A DNA stretch of 64,000 nt from assembly GCF_030866825.1 (NCBI RefSeq), contig NZ_CP133020.1, forward strand, positions 930,001 through 994,000. Direction: 5' to 3'. This document shows positions 54,905-63,622 of this stretch, in pieces (the stretch's first letter is position 1; each line of letters opens with the position of its first letter). Both the position numbers and the translations under genes were made by a program. The notes under the pieces are model-generated. The model did not search any database, had not been told where the DNA came from, and saw only the letters and a program-made list of their open reading frames with translations. The DNA comes from Rathayibacter sp. SW19. Its GTDB lineage: Bacteria; Actinomycetota; Actinomycetes; Actinomycetales; Microbacteriaceae.

Positions 54905-56275
54905 ATGGCACGCATGACGAACAAGCAGATGCAAGACGCGATCGCACAGTTGACGGCGGAAAACGACGCACTGCGGGCCGAACTGGAGTCGGCGAACGGG
55001 CCGTCGGCGATCGACGCGCTGCCGACTGCGCCGCATCCAGGTTTACAGCACCCAGGCAAGCGAAGCCGCAGCTGGGGCTGGACACTCCTGGCCACGGTGC
55101 TCATCGTCATCGGATCGATCCTGGCACCCGTTGCCGTTGTCTCGAGCTGGGCGAAGGCAGAGCTCGCGGACACGGACACCTTTGTCGCTACCTTCGCGCC
55201 GCTCGCGAAGGATGCCGGAGTCAGGGCGTTCGTAACAGACGAGGTAGTCTCAGCGATCAACCAGCAGGTGGACATCCCGAGCTTGACCTCCGACGTGTTC
55301 GACAGCATCGCCGGGCTCGGCCTCGGTCCGGTAGCAACTCGCACCCTGGATGCGCTCAAAGCACCGGCGGCGGCGGGCCTTCAGAATCTCATGCGCACAG
55401 CGGTGTCCAACTTCATCTCATCGAAACAGTTCGCGTCGCTGTGGGAGCAGACCCTGCGCACGACGCACGACCAGCTGATCGCCACCATGCAGTCGAACCC
55501 GAATGCCGCCGTTTCGATCGGAACGAACGGCGAAATCGGAATTCAGCTCGGACCGATCATCACCCAGGTCAAGCAGCTGCTGGTGAAGCAGGGCATGACC
55601 TTCGCCGCCAACATCCCCGTCATCAACAAGACGATCGTGATCGCGAAATCTGACGCGATCGGCCCGATTCAAACGGCGTACGCCCTGACGATCGGCCTTG
55701 GCGCGTGGTTGCCGTGGATCGCGCTGCTGTTTCTGGTATTCGGTGTCGCCGTGGCGCGGCGGCGATCGCTCGCCCTGATCTGGGCCGCCGTCGGGCTCGG
55801 TCTCGGAATGATCGTTCTCGCGATCGGGATGACAGTCGGGCGGATCATCTTCGTGGCGAGTGTCTCGCCGTCGATCATGTCTGCAAAGGTCGCAACATCG
55901 CTGTTCGACCAGGTGATCAGCTTCATGCAGAGCCAGGCGGTCGCCGTCGCCGTGCTCGCCCTGACCGTCGCACTGGTCGGCTGGCTTGCGGGGCCGTTCA
56001 GGATTCCGCGCAGACTGCGCGGGGTGGGGACATCCGCTGCCACATCGTTGCGCGGCCTCGGGGACAGGCACCGGTTGTCGACTGGCCGCACCGGCGAGTG
56101 GATCTACCGGCAGCGACTGCTCCTGCGCGTGGTGGTCGCGCTGATCGGTGCGGTCATCATCCTATTCGTGCGCCCGCTCACGCCGGGCCTGATCGTCTGG
56201 ACGGCCGTGATCTGCATACTCGTTATCGGTGTGCTCGCGGCGCTCGCGCGACCCGAGCCTTCGGTGGTCGAGTAG
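54905..56275 (+). CDS. Large membrane protein with N-terminal coiled coil, unknown function
   Basis: 456 aa. Residues 1-30 (MTNKQMQDAIAQLTAENDALRAELESAN) are a short coiled coil. A helix lies near 58-80. The 200-residue extracytoplasmic part contains WAKAELADTDTFVATFAPLAKD, a pattern seen in an actinobacterial conserved membrane family. Four or five helices follow. The role is unknown. It ends in SVVE, where the repeat GGTGGTCGAGTAG supplies the stop. It lies 18 nt after the four-helix protein and is probably in the same operon. Confidence 0.7.
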   Translation: MARMTNKQMQDAIAQLTAENDALRAELESANGPSAIDALPTAPHPGLQHPGKRSRSWGWTLLATVLIVIGSILAPVAVVSSWAKAELADTDTFVATFAPLAKDAGVRAFVTDEVVSAINQQVDIPSLTSDVFDSIAGLGLGPVATRTLDALKAPAAAGLQNLMRTAVSNFISSKQFASLWEQTLRTTHDQLIATMQSNPNAAVSIGTNGEIGIQLGPIITQVKQLLVKQGMTFAANIPVINKTIVIAKSDAIGPIQTAYALTIGLGAWLPWIALLFLVFGVAVARRRSLALIWAAVGLGLGMIVLAIGMTVGRIIFVASVSPSIMSAKVATSLFDQVISFMQSQAVAVAVLALTVALVGWLAGPFRIPRRLRGVGTSAATSLRGLGDRHRLSTGRTGEWIYRQRLLLRVVVALIGAVIILFVRPLTPGLIVWTAVICILVIGVLAALARPEPSVVE

Positions 56276-56416
56276 CCTGCTCGCGAAGCGAGCTTTCGGT
56301 GGTCGAGTAGCCTGCTCGCGAAGCGAGCGGGCGTATCGAGACCGAGGGCCTTTCGCTGACCAGGGTGGGGTCTCGATACACGGCACCCGTTCTTCGCGTC
56401 GTTACTCGACCACCGG
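56264..56416. repeat. Dispersed repeat cluster overlapping a gene end
   Basis: GGTGGTCGAGTAGCCTGCTCGCGAAGCGAGC occurs twice in tandem (the first supplies the upstream stop codon), then GGCGTATCGAGACC, then the inverted GGTCTCGATACACGG..TTACTCGACCACCGG. Confidence 0.92.
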
Positions 56417-56496
56417 TGCCGGTCGAGCGGCCGGAAGTGCCGCATCTCGGCGCGCGAGCGGGCCGGCGGCCGCGCAGCCCGATAAGCTCCCTGGCG

Positions 56497-57756
56497 ATGA
56501 ACCGCATCACCGTCGTCCTCCTCGCTGCGCTTGACGCACTCATCGTTGTCGCCATCGGCATCGGAATCGTGCTGGTCCCTCTGACCGTTCTGTGGGCGAC
56601 ACAGTTTCACCTCGCCGTGGACTGGAGCGTGTTTTGGAAGGCCGCAGCGGATATCTGGTTGCTCGGGCATGGCGTGAATCTCACCTTTGCGCTCAGCCCG
56701 GCCACGACTGCAGCGCTCGGACTCGCGCAGGCGGGCGTGCCGTTCCAGGTGACGATCGCCGTGCTCGGCTTCGCCCTTCTCGCGGTTCTGATGGGCGCGC
56801 GCACGGGAATCCGCGCGGCGGAGACTCCGCATCCGTGGACCGGCGCGATCGCGGCCGTCGTCGTGTATGGAGCTCTGGGAGCGGTCATCGCACTGACGGC
56901 AGGCAGTGCGTTGGTTGCCGTGTCGCTGTGGCAGGGCATCGTGCTGCCTGCGTTCGTCTTCGGCCTCGGCGTGACGATCGGTTTGGGTGTCGGGGCGGCG
57001 CGCGCGCGGCGGGCGGCGGCATCCGATGATCGTGTGTCGACCGCGGCGATCGCGGCCGGGAGCTGGCGGCCGCGGATCGCGGTCTGGTTCGAGCGACACT
57101 TCAGCGCAGGTTTGCGATCGGAGGCGGCGGCGGCCCTGAGGGCAGGAACAGCGGCGTCCGCTCTCGTGGTCGCGGCGGCAGCGGTATTGGTCGCCGTGCT
57201 GCTGTTCGGGCACTTCGGCACTGTCGTCGGTCTGTACGAGCAGGTTCAGGCCGGGTTCCTCGGCGCGACGGCGCTGACCGTTGCGCAGCTGGCGCTTCTG
57301 CCCAACGCGGTGATCTGGACGGCATCCTGGTTGCTGGGGCCGGGATTCGCGCTCGGCACGGGGTCGTCGGTCAGCCCCGTCGGCACGCAGGTTGGGCCAC
57401 TGCCCAGCCTGCCGTTGCTCGGCGTGCTGCCGGAGGGCTCTGTAGCACTCGGCTTCGCCGGACTTCTCGTGCCCGTGCTGGCCGGTTTCCTCAGCGCAAC
57501 CCTGCTCCGCCGGCGGATGGCGCAGCTTCCCGGCGCGGTGCCGTCATCCGCGCGCCTCGTGCTGATCGCGCTCGCGGCAGGCGTCGCCGCCGGTGCGCAG
57601 CTCGGTCTGCTGGCCTGGTGGGCATCCGGTTCGATCGGCCCCGGCCGCCTGCACGATGCAGGCCCGAACGGCATCGTTGTCGCCGGTTGCGCGGCGGCAG
57701 CGATCGCGGTCGGAGCGCTCGTCGGAATCCTTACAGCGGCGCGGCGCGCCCAGTAG
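56497..57756 (+). CDS. perM: PerM/DUF6350 integral membrane protein
   Basis: 419 aa, about ten hydrophobic helices, beginning MNRITVVLLAALDALIVVAIGIGIVLVPLTVLW. Placement between sucD and purN and the ALSPATTAALGLAQAGVPF / LPNAVIWTASWLLGPGFALGTG motifs match the mycobacterial PerM-type (DUF6350) family, linked there to cell division and persistence. A TAAGCT box lies 8 nt before the ATG. Longer in-frame starts would read through the upstream repeat. Confidence 0.82.
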   Translation: MNRITVVLLAALDALIVVAIGIGIVLVPLTVLWATQFHLAVDWSVFWKAAADIWLLGHGVNLTFALSPATTAALGLAQAGVPFQVTIAVLGFALLAVLMGARTGIRAAETPHPWTGAIAAVVVYGALGAVIALTAGSALVAVSLWQGIVLPAFVFGLGVTIGLGVGAARARRAAASDDRVSTAAIAAGSWRPRIAVWFERHFSAGLRSEAAAALRAGTAASALVVAAAAVLVAVLLFGHFGTVVGLYEQVQAGFLGATALTVAQLALLPNAVIWTASWLLGPGFALGTGSSVSPVGTQVGPLPSLPLLGVLPEGSVALGFAGLLVPVLAGFLSATLLRRRMAQLPGAVPSSARLVLIALAAGVAAGAQLGLLAWWASGSIGPGRLHDAGPNGIVVAGCAAAAIAVGALVGILTAARRAQ

Positions 57757-57766
57757 GTCGACCCAG

Positions 57767-57772
57767 TAGGCT
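57767..57772 (+). promoter_or_regulatory. -10 box TAGGCT for purN-purH
   Basis: TAGGCT is 6 nt before the GTG of purN; leaderless pattern. Confidence 0.55.
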
Positions 57773-57778
57773 GAGACC

Positions 57779-58372
57779 GTGCTTTCGCTCGTGGTTCTCA
57801 TCTCCGGAGGAGGATCGAACCTACGCACCCTGCTGGAAACATCCGAAGATGCGGAGTTCCCGGCACGGGTCGTTGCGGTCGGCGCAGACCGTGATGCCAC
57901 CGGGCTTGCACACGCGGAACAGTTCGGAATTCCGTCGTTCACGGTCGCGTACTCGTCATTCGCCAGCCGCGAGGCGTGGGGCGATGCGTTGCTGGCGGAG
58001 ATCCGAAGGTGGCGGCCGGACCTCGTGGTGCTCTCCGGTTTCATGCGACTGCTGCCGTCGCACGTCGTGGAGGAGCTCTCGCCGAACCTGATCAACACGC
58101 ATCCGGCCTATCTGCCCGAATTTCCGGGAGCGCACGGCGTGCGCGACGCGCTTGCCGCGGGCGTGCAGCAGACCGGCGCGAGTCTGATCGTCGTCGACAA
58201 CGGCGTGGACTCCGGGCCCATCATCGCGCAGGAGCGGGTGCCCGTGCTGCGCAATGACACGGAGAGTGCGCTGCACGATCGCATCAAACCCGTTGAACGC
58301 AGACTGCTCGTGCAGGCCGTGCTCGACATCGCCAATGGACACGTCGACTTGAAGGAGCTTGCCCGATCATGA
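57779..58372 (+). CDS. purN: Phosphoribosylglycinamide formyltransferase
   Basis: 197 aa. GAR transformylase of purine synthesis, using 10-formyl-[17 protein letters not shown] is the phosphate loop, [11 protein letters not shown] and [20 protein letters not shown] include the catalytic Asn/His, and [19 protein letters not shown] carries the catalytic Asp. GTG start; it overlaps purH by 4 nt (ATGA). Confidence 0.95.
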   Translation: MLSLVVLISGGGSNLRTLLETSEDAEFPARVVAVGADRDATGLAHAEQFGIPSFTVAYSSFASREAWGDALLAEIRRWRPDLVVLSGFMRLLPSHVVEELSPNLINTHPAYLPEFPGAHGVRDALAAGVQQTGASLIVVDNGVDSGPIIAQERVPVLRNDTESALHDRIKPVERRLLVQAVLDIANGHVDLKELARS

Positions 58373-60087
58373 GCGGACCCAGCTACGACCTCAGCAGCCA
58401 CAACCTCAACAGCCACAACCTCAGCCACGACCTCAGCAGCCACGAATCTGGCAGCTATCGCGACCGTGATCTTGTCACGGTGCGCCGCGCGCTGATCTCG
58501 GTTTACGACAAGACAGGGCTGCAGGAGTTGGCGACCGCGCTGATCGGGGCAGGAGTCGAGATCGTGTCGACCGGGTCGACAGCCGCAACGATCCGTGCGG
58601 CCGGGTTCCCGGTGACCGATGTCAGTGCTGTCACAGGATTCCCGGAGATGCTCGACGGGCGCGTCAAGACGCTGCACCCTGCCGTGCATTCGGGCCTTCT
58701 GGCAGACCTGCGGTTGGAAGATCACGAGCAGCAGTTGGAAGCGGCCGGAATCAAACCGTTCGAGCTCGTCGTCTCCAACCTGTACCCGTTCGCCGCGACC
58801 GTTGCCTCCGGTGCCGCAGCCAACGATGTGGTCGAGCAGATCGACATCGGCGGGCCGTCGATGGTGCGTGCGTCGGCGAAGAACTTCGCCAACGTGGCAA
58901 TCGTCGTCTCGCCGCACAACTACGACGAGATCGTGGACGCGATTCAGACCCGAGGCGGCACCACACTCTCGGAACGGCGCGCTCTGGCGAAGCAGGCGTT
59001 CGAGCACACTGCCGAGTACGACGCGGCCGTCTCGGCCTGGTTCTCCAGCGCCGACGCCGTCAACTTCGGCCACACGTACGACGACAAGAAGATCACGGAG
59101 GCCGGCGGTCTCGTCGAGCCGCGCGACAACGAGTGGATGAGGACGTTCACGGTCAGCGTCGCCCTCGCGGAGCCGCTGCGCTACGGCGAGAACGCTCACC
59201 AGCGTGCGGCGTTGTATGTGCAGCGCAACGGTTGCGGCATCGCACAGGCCGAGCAACTCGGCGGCAAGGAGATGTCTTACAACAACTACGTCGATGCGGA
59301 TGCCGCACTGCGCAGCGCCTACGACTTCGCCGAACCGGCGGTCGCCATCGTCAAGCACGCGAACCCGTGCGGCATCGCCATTGCAGCCGACATTGCGGAT
59401 GCCCATGCTCGCGCACACGCGTGCGACCCCGTTTCCGCATACGGCGGAGTCATCGCCGCGAACCGTACGGTCACGCTGGCGATGGCCGAAACCGTGAAGG
59501 GCATCTTCACCGAGGTGCTGATCGCGCCCGCATTCGAGCCGGAGGCACTCGAACTGCTGCAGACCAAGAAGAATCTGCGCATCCTGCAGCTACCGGACGA
59601 ATACCGCCGCGCTGCAACAGAGCTTCGGCAGATCTCCGGCGGCGCTCTGATGCAGACCGCCGACCGTTTCGACCTGTCGCCGGATGCGCCGCGACTCTCC
59701 GCGAGCTGGAAGCTCGTCTCAGGCGAGGCCGCCGACGAGGCCACGCTCGCTGACCTCGAGTTCGCCTGGAAGGCATGCCGGGGCGTGAAGTCGAACGCGA
59801 TCCTGCTGGCGTCGGGAGGGGCATCCGTCGGGGTCGGTATGGGACAGGTCAACCGGGTCGATTCGTGTGACCTCGCAGTGAAGCGTGCGGGGGAGCGCGC
59901 CGCCGGGGCGGTCGCCGCATCCGACGCGTACTTTCCGTTTGCTGACGGACTGCAAATCCTGCTGGATGCCGGCGTGGCAGCGGTCGCGCAACCGGGTGGC
60001 TCGATTCGCGACGACGAGGTGATTGCGGCGGCCGCTGCAGCCGGCGTCACCATGTACCTGACGGGTGAGCGCCACTTCTACCACTGA
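58369..60087 (+). CDS. purH: Bifunctional AICAR transformylase / IMP cyclohydrolase
   Basis: 572 aa. PurH carries out the last two steps to IMP. The N-terminal IMP cyclohydrolase domain is [70 protein letters not shown]. The C-terminal transformylase domain has [71 protein letters not shown] and TGERHFYH. About 35 residues before the domain are a repetitive Ser-His-Asn-Leu stretch (58385-58450) not present in most homologues. Confidence 0.96.
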   Translation: MSGPSYDLSSHNLNSHNLSHDLSSHESGSYRDRDLVTVRRALISVYDKTGLQELATALIGAGVEIVSTGSTAATIRAAGFPVTDVSAVTGFPEMLDGRVKTLHPAVHSGLLADLRLEDHEQQLEAAGIKPFELVVSNLYPFAATVASGAAANDVVEQIDIGGPSMVRASAKNFANVAIVVSPHNYDEIVDAIQTRGGTTLSERRALAKQAFEHTAEYDAAVSAWFSSADAVNFGHTYDDKKITEAGGLVEPRDNEWMRTFTVSVALAEPLRYGENAHQRAALYVQRNGCGIAQAEQLGGKEMSYNNYVDADAALRSAYDFAEPAVAIVKHANPCGIAIAADIADAHARAHACDPVSAYGGVIAANRTVTLAMAETVKGIFTEVLIAPAFEPEALELLQTKKNLRILQLPDEYRRAATELRQISGGALMQTADRFDLSPDAPRLSASWKLVSGEAADEATLADLEFAWKACRGVKSNAILLASGGASVGVGMGQVNRVDSCDLAVKRAGERAAGAVAASDAYFPFADGLQILLDAGVAAVAQPGGSIRDDEVIAAAAAAGVTMYLTGERHFYH

Positions 60088-60148
60088 GCGGCGCCAGTCG
60101 ACCTGCGGTTGTTCGTGCAGTACGCCGCCTGCGGCCGTATCGACCGTT

Positions 60149-60205
60149 GCGCCAGTTTGTGCGCTGTGCGCCAGTTGAAATGGCGCATGCCGCCGGATGT
60201 GGCGC
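60149..60205. repeat. Nested palindromic repeat, copy B
   Basis: Outer GCGCCA/TGGCGC and inner TGCGCCA..TGGCGCA (60167-60187). It differs from copy C at a single position. Copies B and C fill most of the informative part of the 308-bp gap after purH, which has no gene. Confidence 0.9.
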
Positions 60206-60297
60206 CCGTGGGCGCGGCGCGCGGGTGCGACGTCAGGGTGCGCTGTCGGCGTAAGGCCCACGGCGAGTGGAAGTTTCGCCGGCTAGGCCTCGGCGTT

Positions 60298-60354
60298 GCG
60301 CCAGTTTGTGCGCGGTGCGCCAGTTGAAATGGCGCATGCCGCCGGATGTGGCGC
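60298..60354. repeat. Nested palindromic repeat, copy C
   Basis: Same 57-bp structure as copy B, 149 bp further on, just before the 3' end of the AbiEi-like gene. Confidence 0.9.
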
Positions 60355-60395
60355 AGAGTGTGCCGGCACAGCGCGGAGGTGCGGCGATGCGATGG

Positions 60396-61370
60396 TTAGA
60401 CGTATGTCCGCGGCCGGCGAACCAACGGAAGGCCCTTCTGCAACAGGATGGCCTTGAGAGGTGTTCGACGAAGGGCATCTTTCCAGCCCCAGCGGGCAAC
60501 CGCAAGACCAAGTCCGCGGATCTCGTCTTCGCGCTGCTTCTCCTCGATGACCGTCTGTGCCGGATCTTTTACCGGGCCCGGTCCGCCGCCCAGGTACTTG
60601 CCGAGGCCGTCTGCCTCGCCGGCTAACGCGTGCTCGAGCCATGCGAAGTCGGTGAAGACGTAACGATTGCTGAGCGGCAGATAAAGCTTGTGCTGAAGTA
60701 TCGGTTGTGGAAAGCCGAGTTCATCGATTGCAACGCGGCTCAAGGTCTCGAATGAGTTGTCGGCAAGCGTCGTTGCGTTCCGAAGCACGCGCGCGGCGCG
60801 AATGCTCCCGGGAAATGGCAATTGCTCGGCGGCGTAGGCAGCAAGTTCTGCGATAGTAATCAGTGCTGGCGTGCGGTCGAAGCGGTCAATGTGCACAGCG
60901 GCATCGACGATCGCAAGCGCCGAGACAAAGCGTGCGGTTCGGCAGATGTGCAGCAGCGTATACGGAATCGACGTCATCAGTCGGCCATCCGTCTCGACAA
61001 TCGATTCGCCTCCGCGACGACCCAGCTCGACCACCCCGTTCCGGCGGCGGCCGGACGATGTGCCGGATAGTAGGTAGACCTCCTTGGGCCATTTTCCGAT
61101 CATCGGCAATCCGAGGAATACCGCGGCGGAGTAACTTGTCACAACGGCATCCGGCCGAAGTGCCAAGGTTGCGAGCACCCGTGTGCGGTAGGACGCGGTG
61201 TCGTCCAGCTGTGCGAACGCCGCCGCATCCGTGTAGACGCCGCGGCGGACGAGTTTCAGCTGGCCCTGGGCGATTCGGGATCGCAATGGGGCGCTCAAAC
61301 CGTCTGCGGTTGCATTGCGGCTGAGCACCAGGGTGGACCCCGGGTCGGCCCGCACGACGGATGAATTCAT
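60396..61370 (-). CDS. AbiEi-like winged-helix protein with nuclease-like C-terminal domain
   Basis: 324 aa from the ATG at 61370. The N-terminal third (LSAPLRSRIAQGQLKLVRRGVYTDAAAFAQLD..YRTRVLATLALRPDAVVTSYSAAVFLGLPMIG) matches the AbiEi antitoxin-type winged helix. The C-terminal third (FETLSRVAIDELGFPQPILQHKL..YVFTDFAWLEHALAGEADGLGKYLG..EKQREDEIRGLGLAVARWGWKD) has the D-x-W/E-x-D/K-Y pattern of Vsr/DUF559-like nucleases. No AbiEii-type toxin gene is adjacent, so its role is open. AACAAT lies 6 nt before this ATG; ATG 61385 is an alternative. Confidence 0.75.
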   Translation of the reverse strand: MNSSVVRADPGSTLVLSRNATADGLSAPLRSRIAQGQLKLVRRGVYTDAAAFAQLDDTASYRTRVLATLALRPDAVVTSYSAAVFLGLPMIGKWPKEVYLLSGTSSGRRRNGVVELGRRGGESIVETDGRLMTSIPYTLLHICRTARFVSALAIVDAAVHIDRFDRTPALITIAELAAYAAEQLPFPGSIRAARVLRNATTLADNSFETLSRVAIDELGFPQPILQHKLYLPLSNRYVFTDFAWLEHALAGEADGLGKYLGGGPGPVKDPAQTVIEEKQREDEIRGLGLAVARWGWKDALRRTPLKAILLQKGLPLVRRPRTYV

Positions 61371-61500
61371 GCCGCAATTGTTCATCAGTATCGACGCGTC
61401 GGGTCGGCTGATGCAGCGGTTTGGGGACAAAGCGCTTCGGCGCGCGTGTGTTGAGGACAAGAGCAGGGCGCGTGGCCGCGCAGGCCGGTGGCTGGCGCCT

Positions 61501-61562
61501 GTGCGCCGGGTGGTGTGGTGTGCGCCAGTTCAGGTGGCGCAGGGCGCGGGAGGTGGCGCAAC
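61501..61562. repeat. Nested palindromic repeat, copy D (diverged)
   Basis: Inner TGCGCCA..TGGCGCA at 61521-61541 and outer TGCGCC / GGCGCA. More diverged than copies B and C. It lies in the 230-bp gap between the AbiEi-like and AsnC genes, where no gene is visible. Confidence 0.75.
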
Positions 61563-61600
61563 GCACGCCGCGAGCGGGACGGCACCCGCCGGCGCGCGTG

Positions 61601-62065
61601 TTACGAGTCTTCGGCGAGGAGCGGTGTCGTGCGGAACGGAATCAGGTCACGCAGGATCAGTGACGTTGCGGTGTGGCGGATGCCCGGGCATCCGAGGATC
61701 TGCTGGCCGACGCGGTAGAGGTGGTCCGGGTCGCGCGCGACGACCTGCAGGAACAGATCGCTTCCGCCGGAGATTGCGGCGCACTCCAGCACTTCCGGGA
61801 TGCTGCCGAGCGCATTCATCGACGCGTTGAATTCGCGTTGGTCGAGTTCGGCAGTGACGATGGCACGGATCGGGCGGCCGAGCGCGGTCGGTGCCACTCG
61901 CACGCTGTGCGGCAGCAGCACGCCGCGCGCGGTGAGGCGTTCCAACCGTGCTTGCACGGTGCCGCGCGCCAGGCCGAGCCGGGCTGCCAGCAGCACGACG
62001 GGCAGGCGCGGATCGTCCTCGAGTTCGAGAAGGATGCGGCGATCAGTGGCATCGAGAGTGGTCAT
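61601..62065 (-). CDS. Lrp/AsnC family transcriptional regulator
   Basis: 154 aa. The N-terminal helix-turn-helix is LDATDRRILLELEDDPRLPVVLLAARLGLARGTVQARLERLTARGVL. The RAM ligand domain is RPIRAIVTAELDQREFN.., EVLECAAISGGSDLFLQVVARDPDHLY and RHTATSLILRDLIPFR. It is divergent from the amino-acid dehydrogenase gene and very probably regulates it in response to an amino acid. CATAAT is 7 nt before the ATG at 62065; an ATG at 62074 is in frame as well. Confidence 0.9.
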   Translation of the reverse strand: MTTLDATDRRILLELEDDPRLPVVLLAARLGLARGTVQARLERLTARGVLLPHSVRVAPTALGRPIRAIVTAELDQREFNASMNALGSIPEVLECAAISGGSDLFLQVVARDPDHLYRVGQQILGCPGIRHTATSLILRDLIPFRTTPLLAEDS

Positions 62066-62253
62066 GATGATCATTATGCGCGCCAGACGCGCAGATCCAC
62101 ATCACAGAATGCGCAGGTGCGGCGGCTGCGGTTGTGCAGATCGCCAGAATTTGATCGAATGGATGCATACCTCGACGCGTTCACGAGACGCGGCGATGCG
62201 TGGCGCGCATGCGCCGAACGATGAGCGCCACGAAGCGCCAGAAGGAGACGACG

Positions 62254-63429
62254 ATGTCGACCGCAACCACAGATTTGATCGCCACGGATGCGGAGACAGC
62301 CGCGCAGGCATCCGCTCAGGAATCCGTGCAGATACCAACTTCGACGGCCGCGCAAACGACCGCGCTCGCGACCACGGGCGTCGACCTGACGGCGCTGACC
62401 GGCGCAAACCTGCCGCACGAGCGGCTCGTGGTCGTCAAGGGTGAGCGAAGCGGCCTGACCATCAGCATTGCCGTGCATTCGACGCGGCTCGGCCAGGCGC
62501 TGGGCGGCTGCCGCCTCTGGACCTACGACAACTGGGTCGAAGCCGTGCACGATTCGCTGCGGCTTTCCGAAGGCATGACGCTGAAGAACGCGGCCGCCGG
62601 CCTGAACCGTGGGGGCGGCAAGACAGTGATCTTCCTGCCGCGGGGCACCGTTCTGGACCCAACACTGCGCCGCGCCGTCATGCTCGACCTCGGCGACGCC
62701 ATCGAGAGCCTGAACGGTGCATACATGACGGCCGAGGATGTCGGCACGAGCGCTGAGGACATGGCCGTCGTCGCCGAGCGCACGAAGCACGTGTGCGGCC
62801 TGCCGTCGGAGCGCGGCGGCGTCGGCGAACCGAGCGATGCCACGGCCGCCGGCGTCTACGCTGCACTGTTGGCCACACTTCAGGAGGCATTCGGCAGCCG
62901 CGAGGTCTCGGGTCGTCGGGTCACCGTGCTGGGTCTTGGGCATGTCGGATCGCTCATCGCTGCCAGACTGGCGGGCGCCGGCGCGCGGCTGACGGTGACC
63001 GATGTGAACCCGGTCAAGCGCGAACTTGCGGATGCTCTCGGCGCTCGCTGGGTGCATCCGGAGGACGCGCACCGCGTCGAGGGCGACCTTTTTGTTCCGG
63101 CCGGCGTCGGCGGCACACTGACGAGCCAGGTCATCGACGAACTTCGAGTGCGAGCCGTCGTCGGCCCTGCGAACAATCAGCTCGCCGAGCGCAGCGGCGC
63201 GGAACGGATGCGCGCTCGCGGCATCGTCTGGGCTCCCGACTTCGTCGTCAACGCAGGCGGCGTGATCTTCCTTGACACGCTGACCAGCCCGGGTGCATCC
63301 CCGGAGGCAACGCAGGCGCGAGTCGAGTCGATCGGTGACACCGTGACGCAGATCTTCGCGGATGCCCGCTCCCGCGGCATCACGACGTTGGCCGCTGCGG
63401 AAGAACTCGCCGCTGCGCGGCTGGGCTGA
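62254..63429 (+). CDS. Glu/Leu/Phe/Val dehydrogenase (branched-chain amino-acid type)
   Basis: 391 aa. After about 50 Thr/Ala-rich residues the catalytic domain begins: LGGCRLWTYDNW, EGMTLKNAAAGLNRGGGKTVIFLP with Lys111 and Lys123, the glycine/lysine pattern of leucine/valine dehydrogenases, and YMTAEDVGTSAEDMAVV. The NAD domain has VTVLGLGHVGSLIAARLAGAGARLTVTDVN, and PAGVGGTLTSQVI and GPANNQLAE follow. It deaminates a branched-chain amino acid to its 2-oxo acid. AAGGAG lies 9 nt before the ATG. The adjacent AsnC regulator fits an amino-acid-inducible system. Confidence 0.88.
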   Translation: MSTATTDLIATDAETAAQASAQESVQIPTSTAAQTTALATTGVDLTALTGANLPHERLVVVKGERSGLTISIAVHSTRLGQALGGCRLWTYDNWVEAVHDSLRLSEGMTLKNAAAGLNRGGGKTVIFLPRGTVLDPTLRRAVMLDLGDAIESLNGAYMTAEDVGTSAEDMAVVAERTKHVCGLPSERGGVGEPSDATAAGVYAALLATLQEAFGSREVSGRRVTVLGLGHVGSLIAARLAGAGARLTVTDVNPVKRELADALGARWVHPEDAHRVEGDLFVPAGVGGTLTSQVIDELRVRAVVGPANNQLAERSGAERMRARGIVWAPDFVVNAGGVIFLDTLTSPGASPEATQARVESIGDTVTQIFADARSRGITTLAAAEELAAARLG

Positions 63430-63470
63430 CCCACCGGCGGTCGAGTCGGAAACCTTGGCTGACCAACTGA

Positions 63471-63571
63471 TGGTCGAGTAAGGAGCGCTAGCGACCGTAT
63501 CGAGACCCCGTGCGCCGCGGGGTGAGGGTCTCGATACGCGTGCTCGCTGCGCTCGCGCGCAACTCGACCAG
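63471..63571. repeat. Dispersed repeat pair after the dehydrogenase gene
   Basis: Forward GGTCGAGTAAGGAGCGCTAGCGACCGTATCGAGACC, then inverted GGTCTCGATACGCGTGCTCGC..AACTCGACCAGCG. The 193-bp gap has no gene. Confidence 0.9.
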
Positions 63572-63622
63572 CGTGGGTGAGCACAACGGGCTCATAGAAT
63601 CGGTCCGCTAGGCTCGAGGATC

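Noticed and set aside
62159..62224. Possible 21-codon leader peptide before the amino-acid dehydrogenase
   Set aside because: It starts with ATG and ends 29 nt before the gene, but there is no ribosome-binding site, no run of a regulatory amino acid, and no attenuator hairpin visible.
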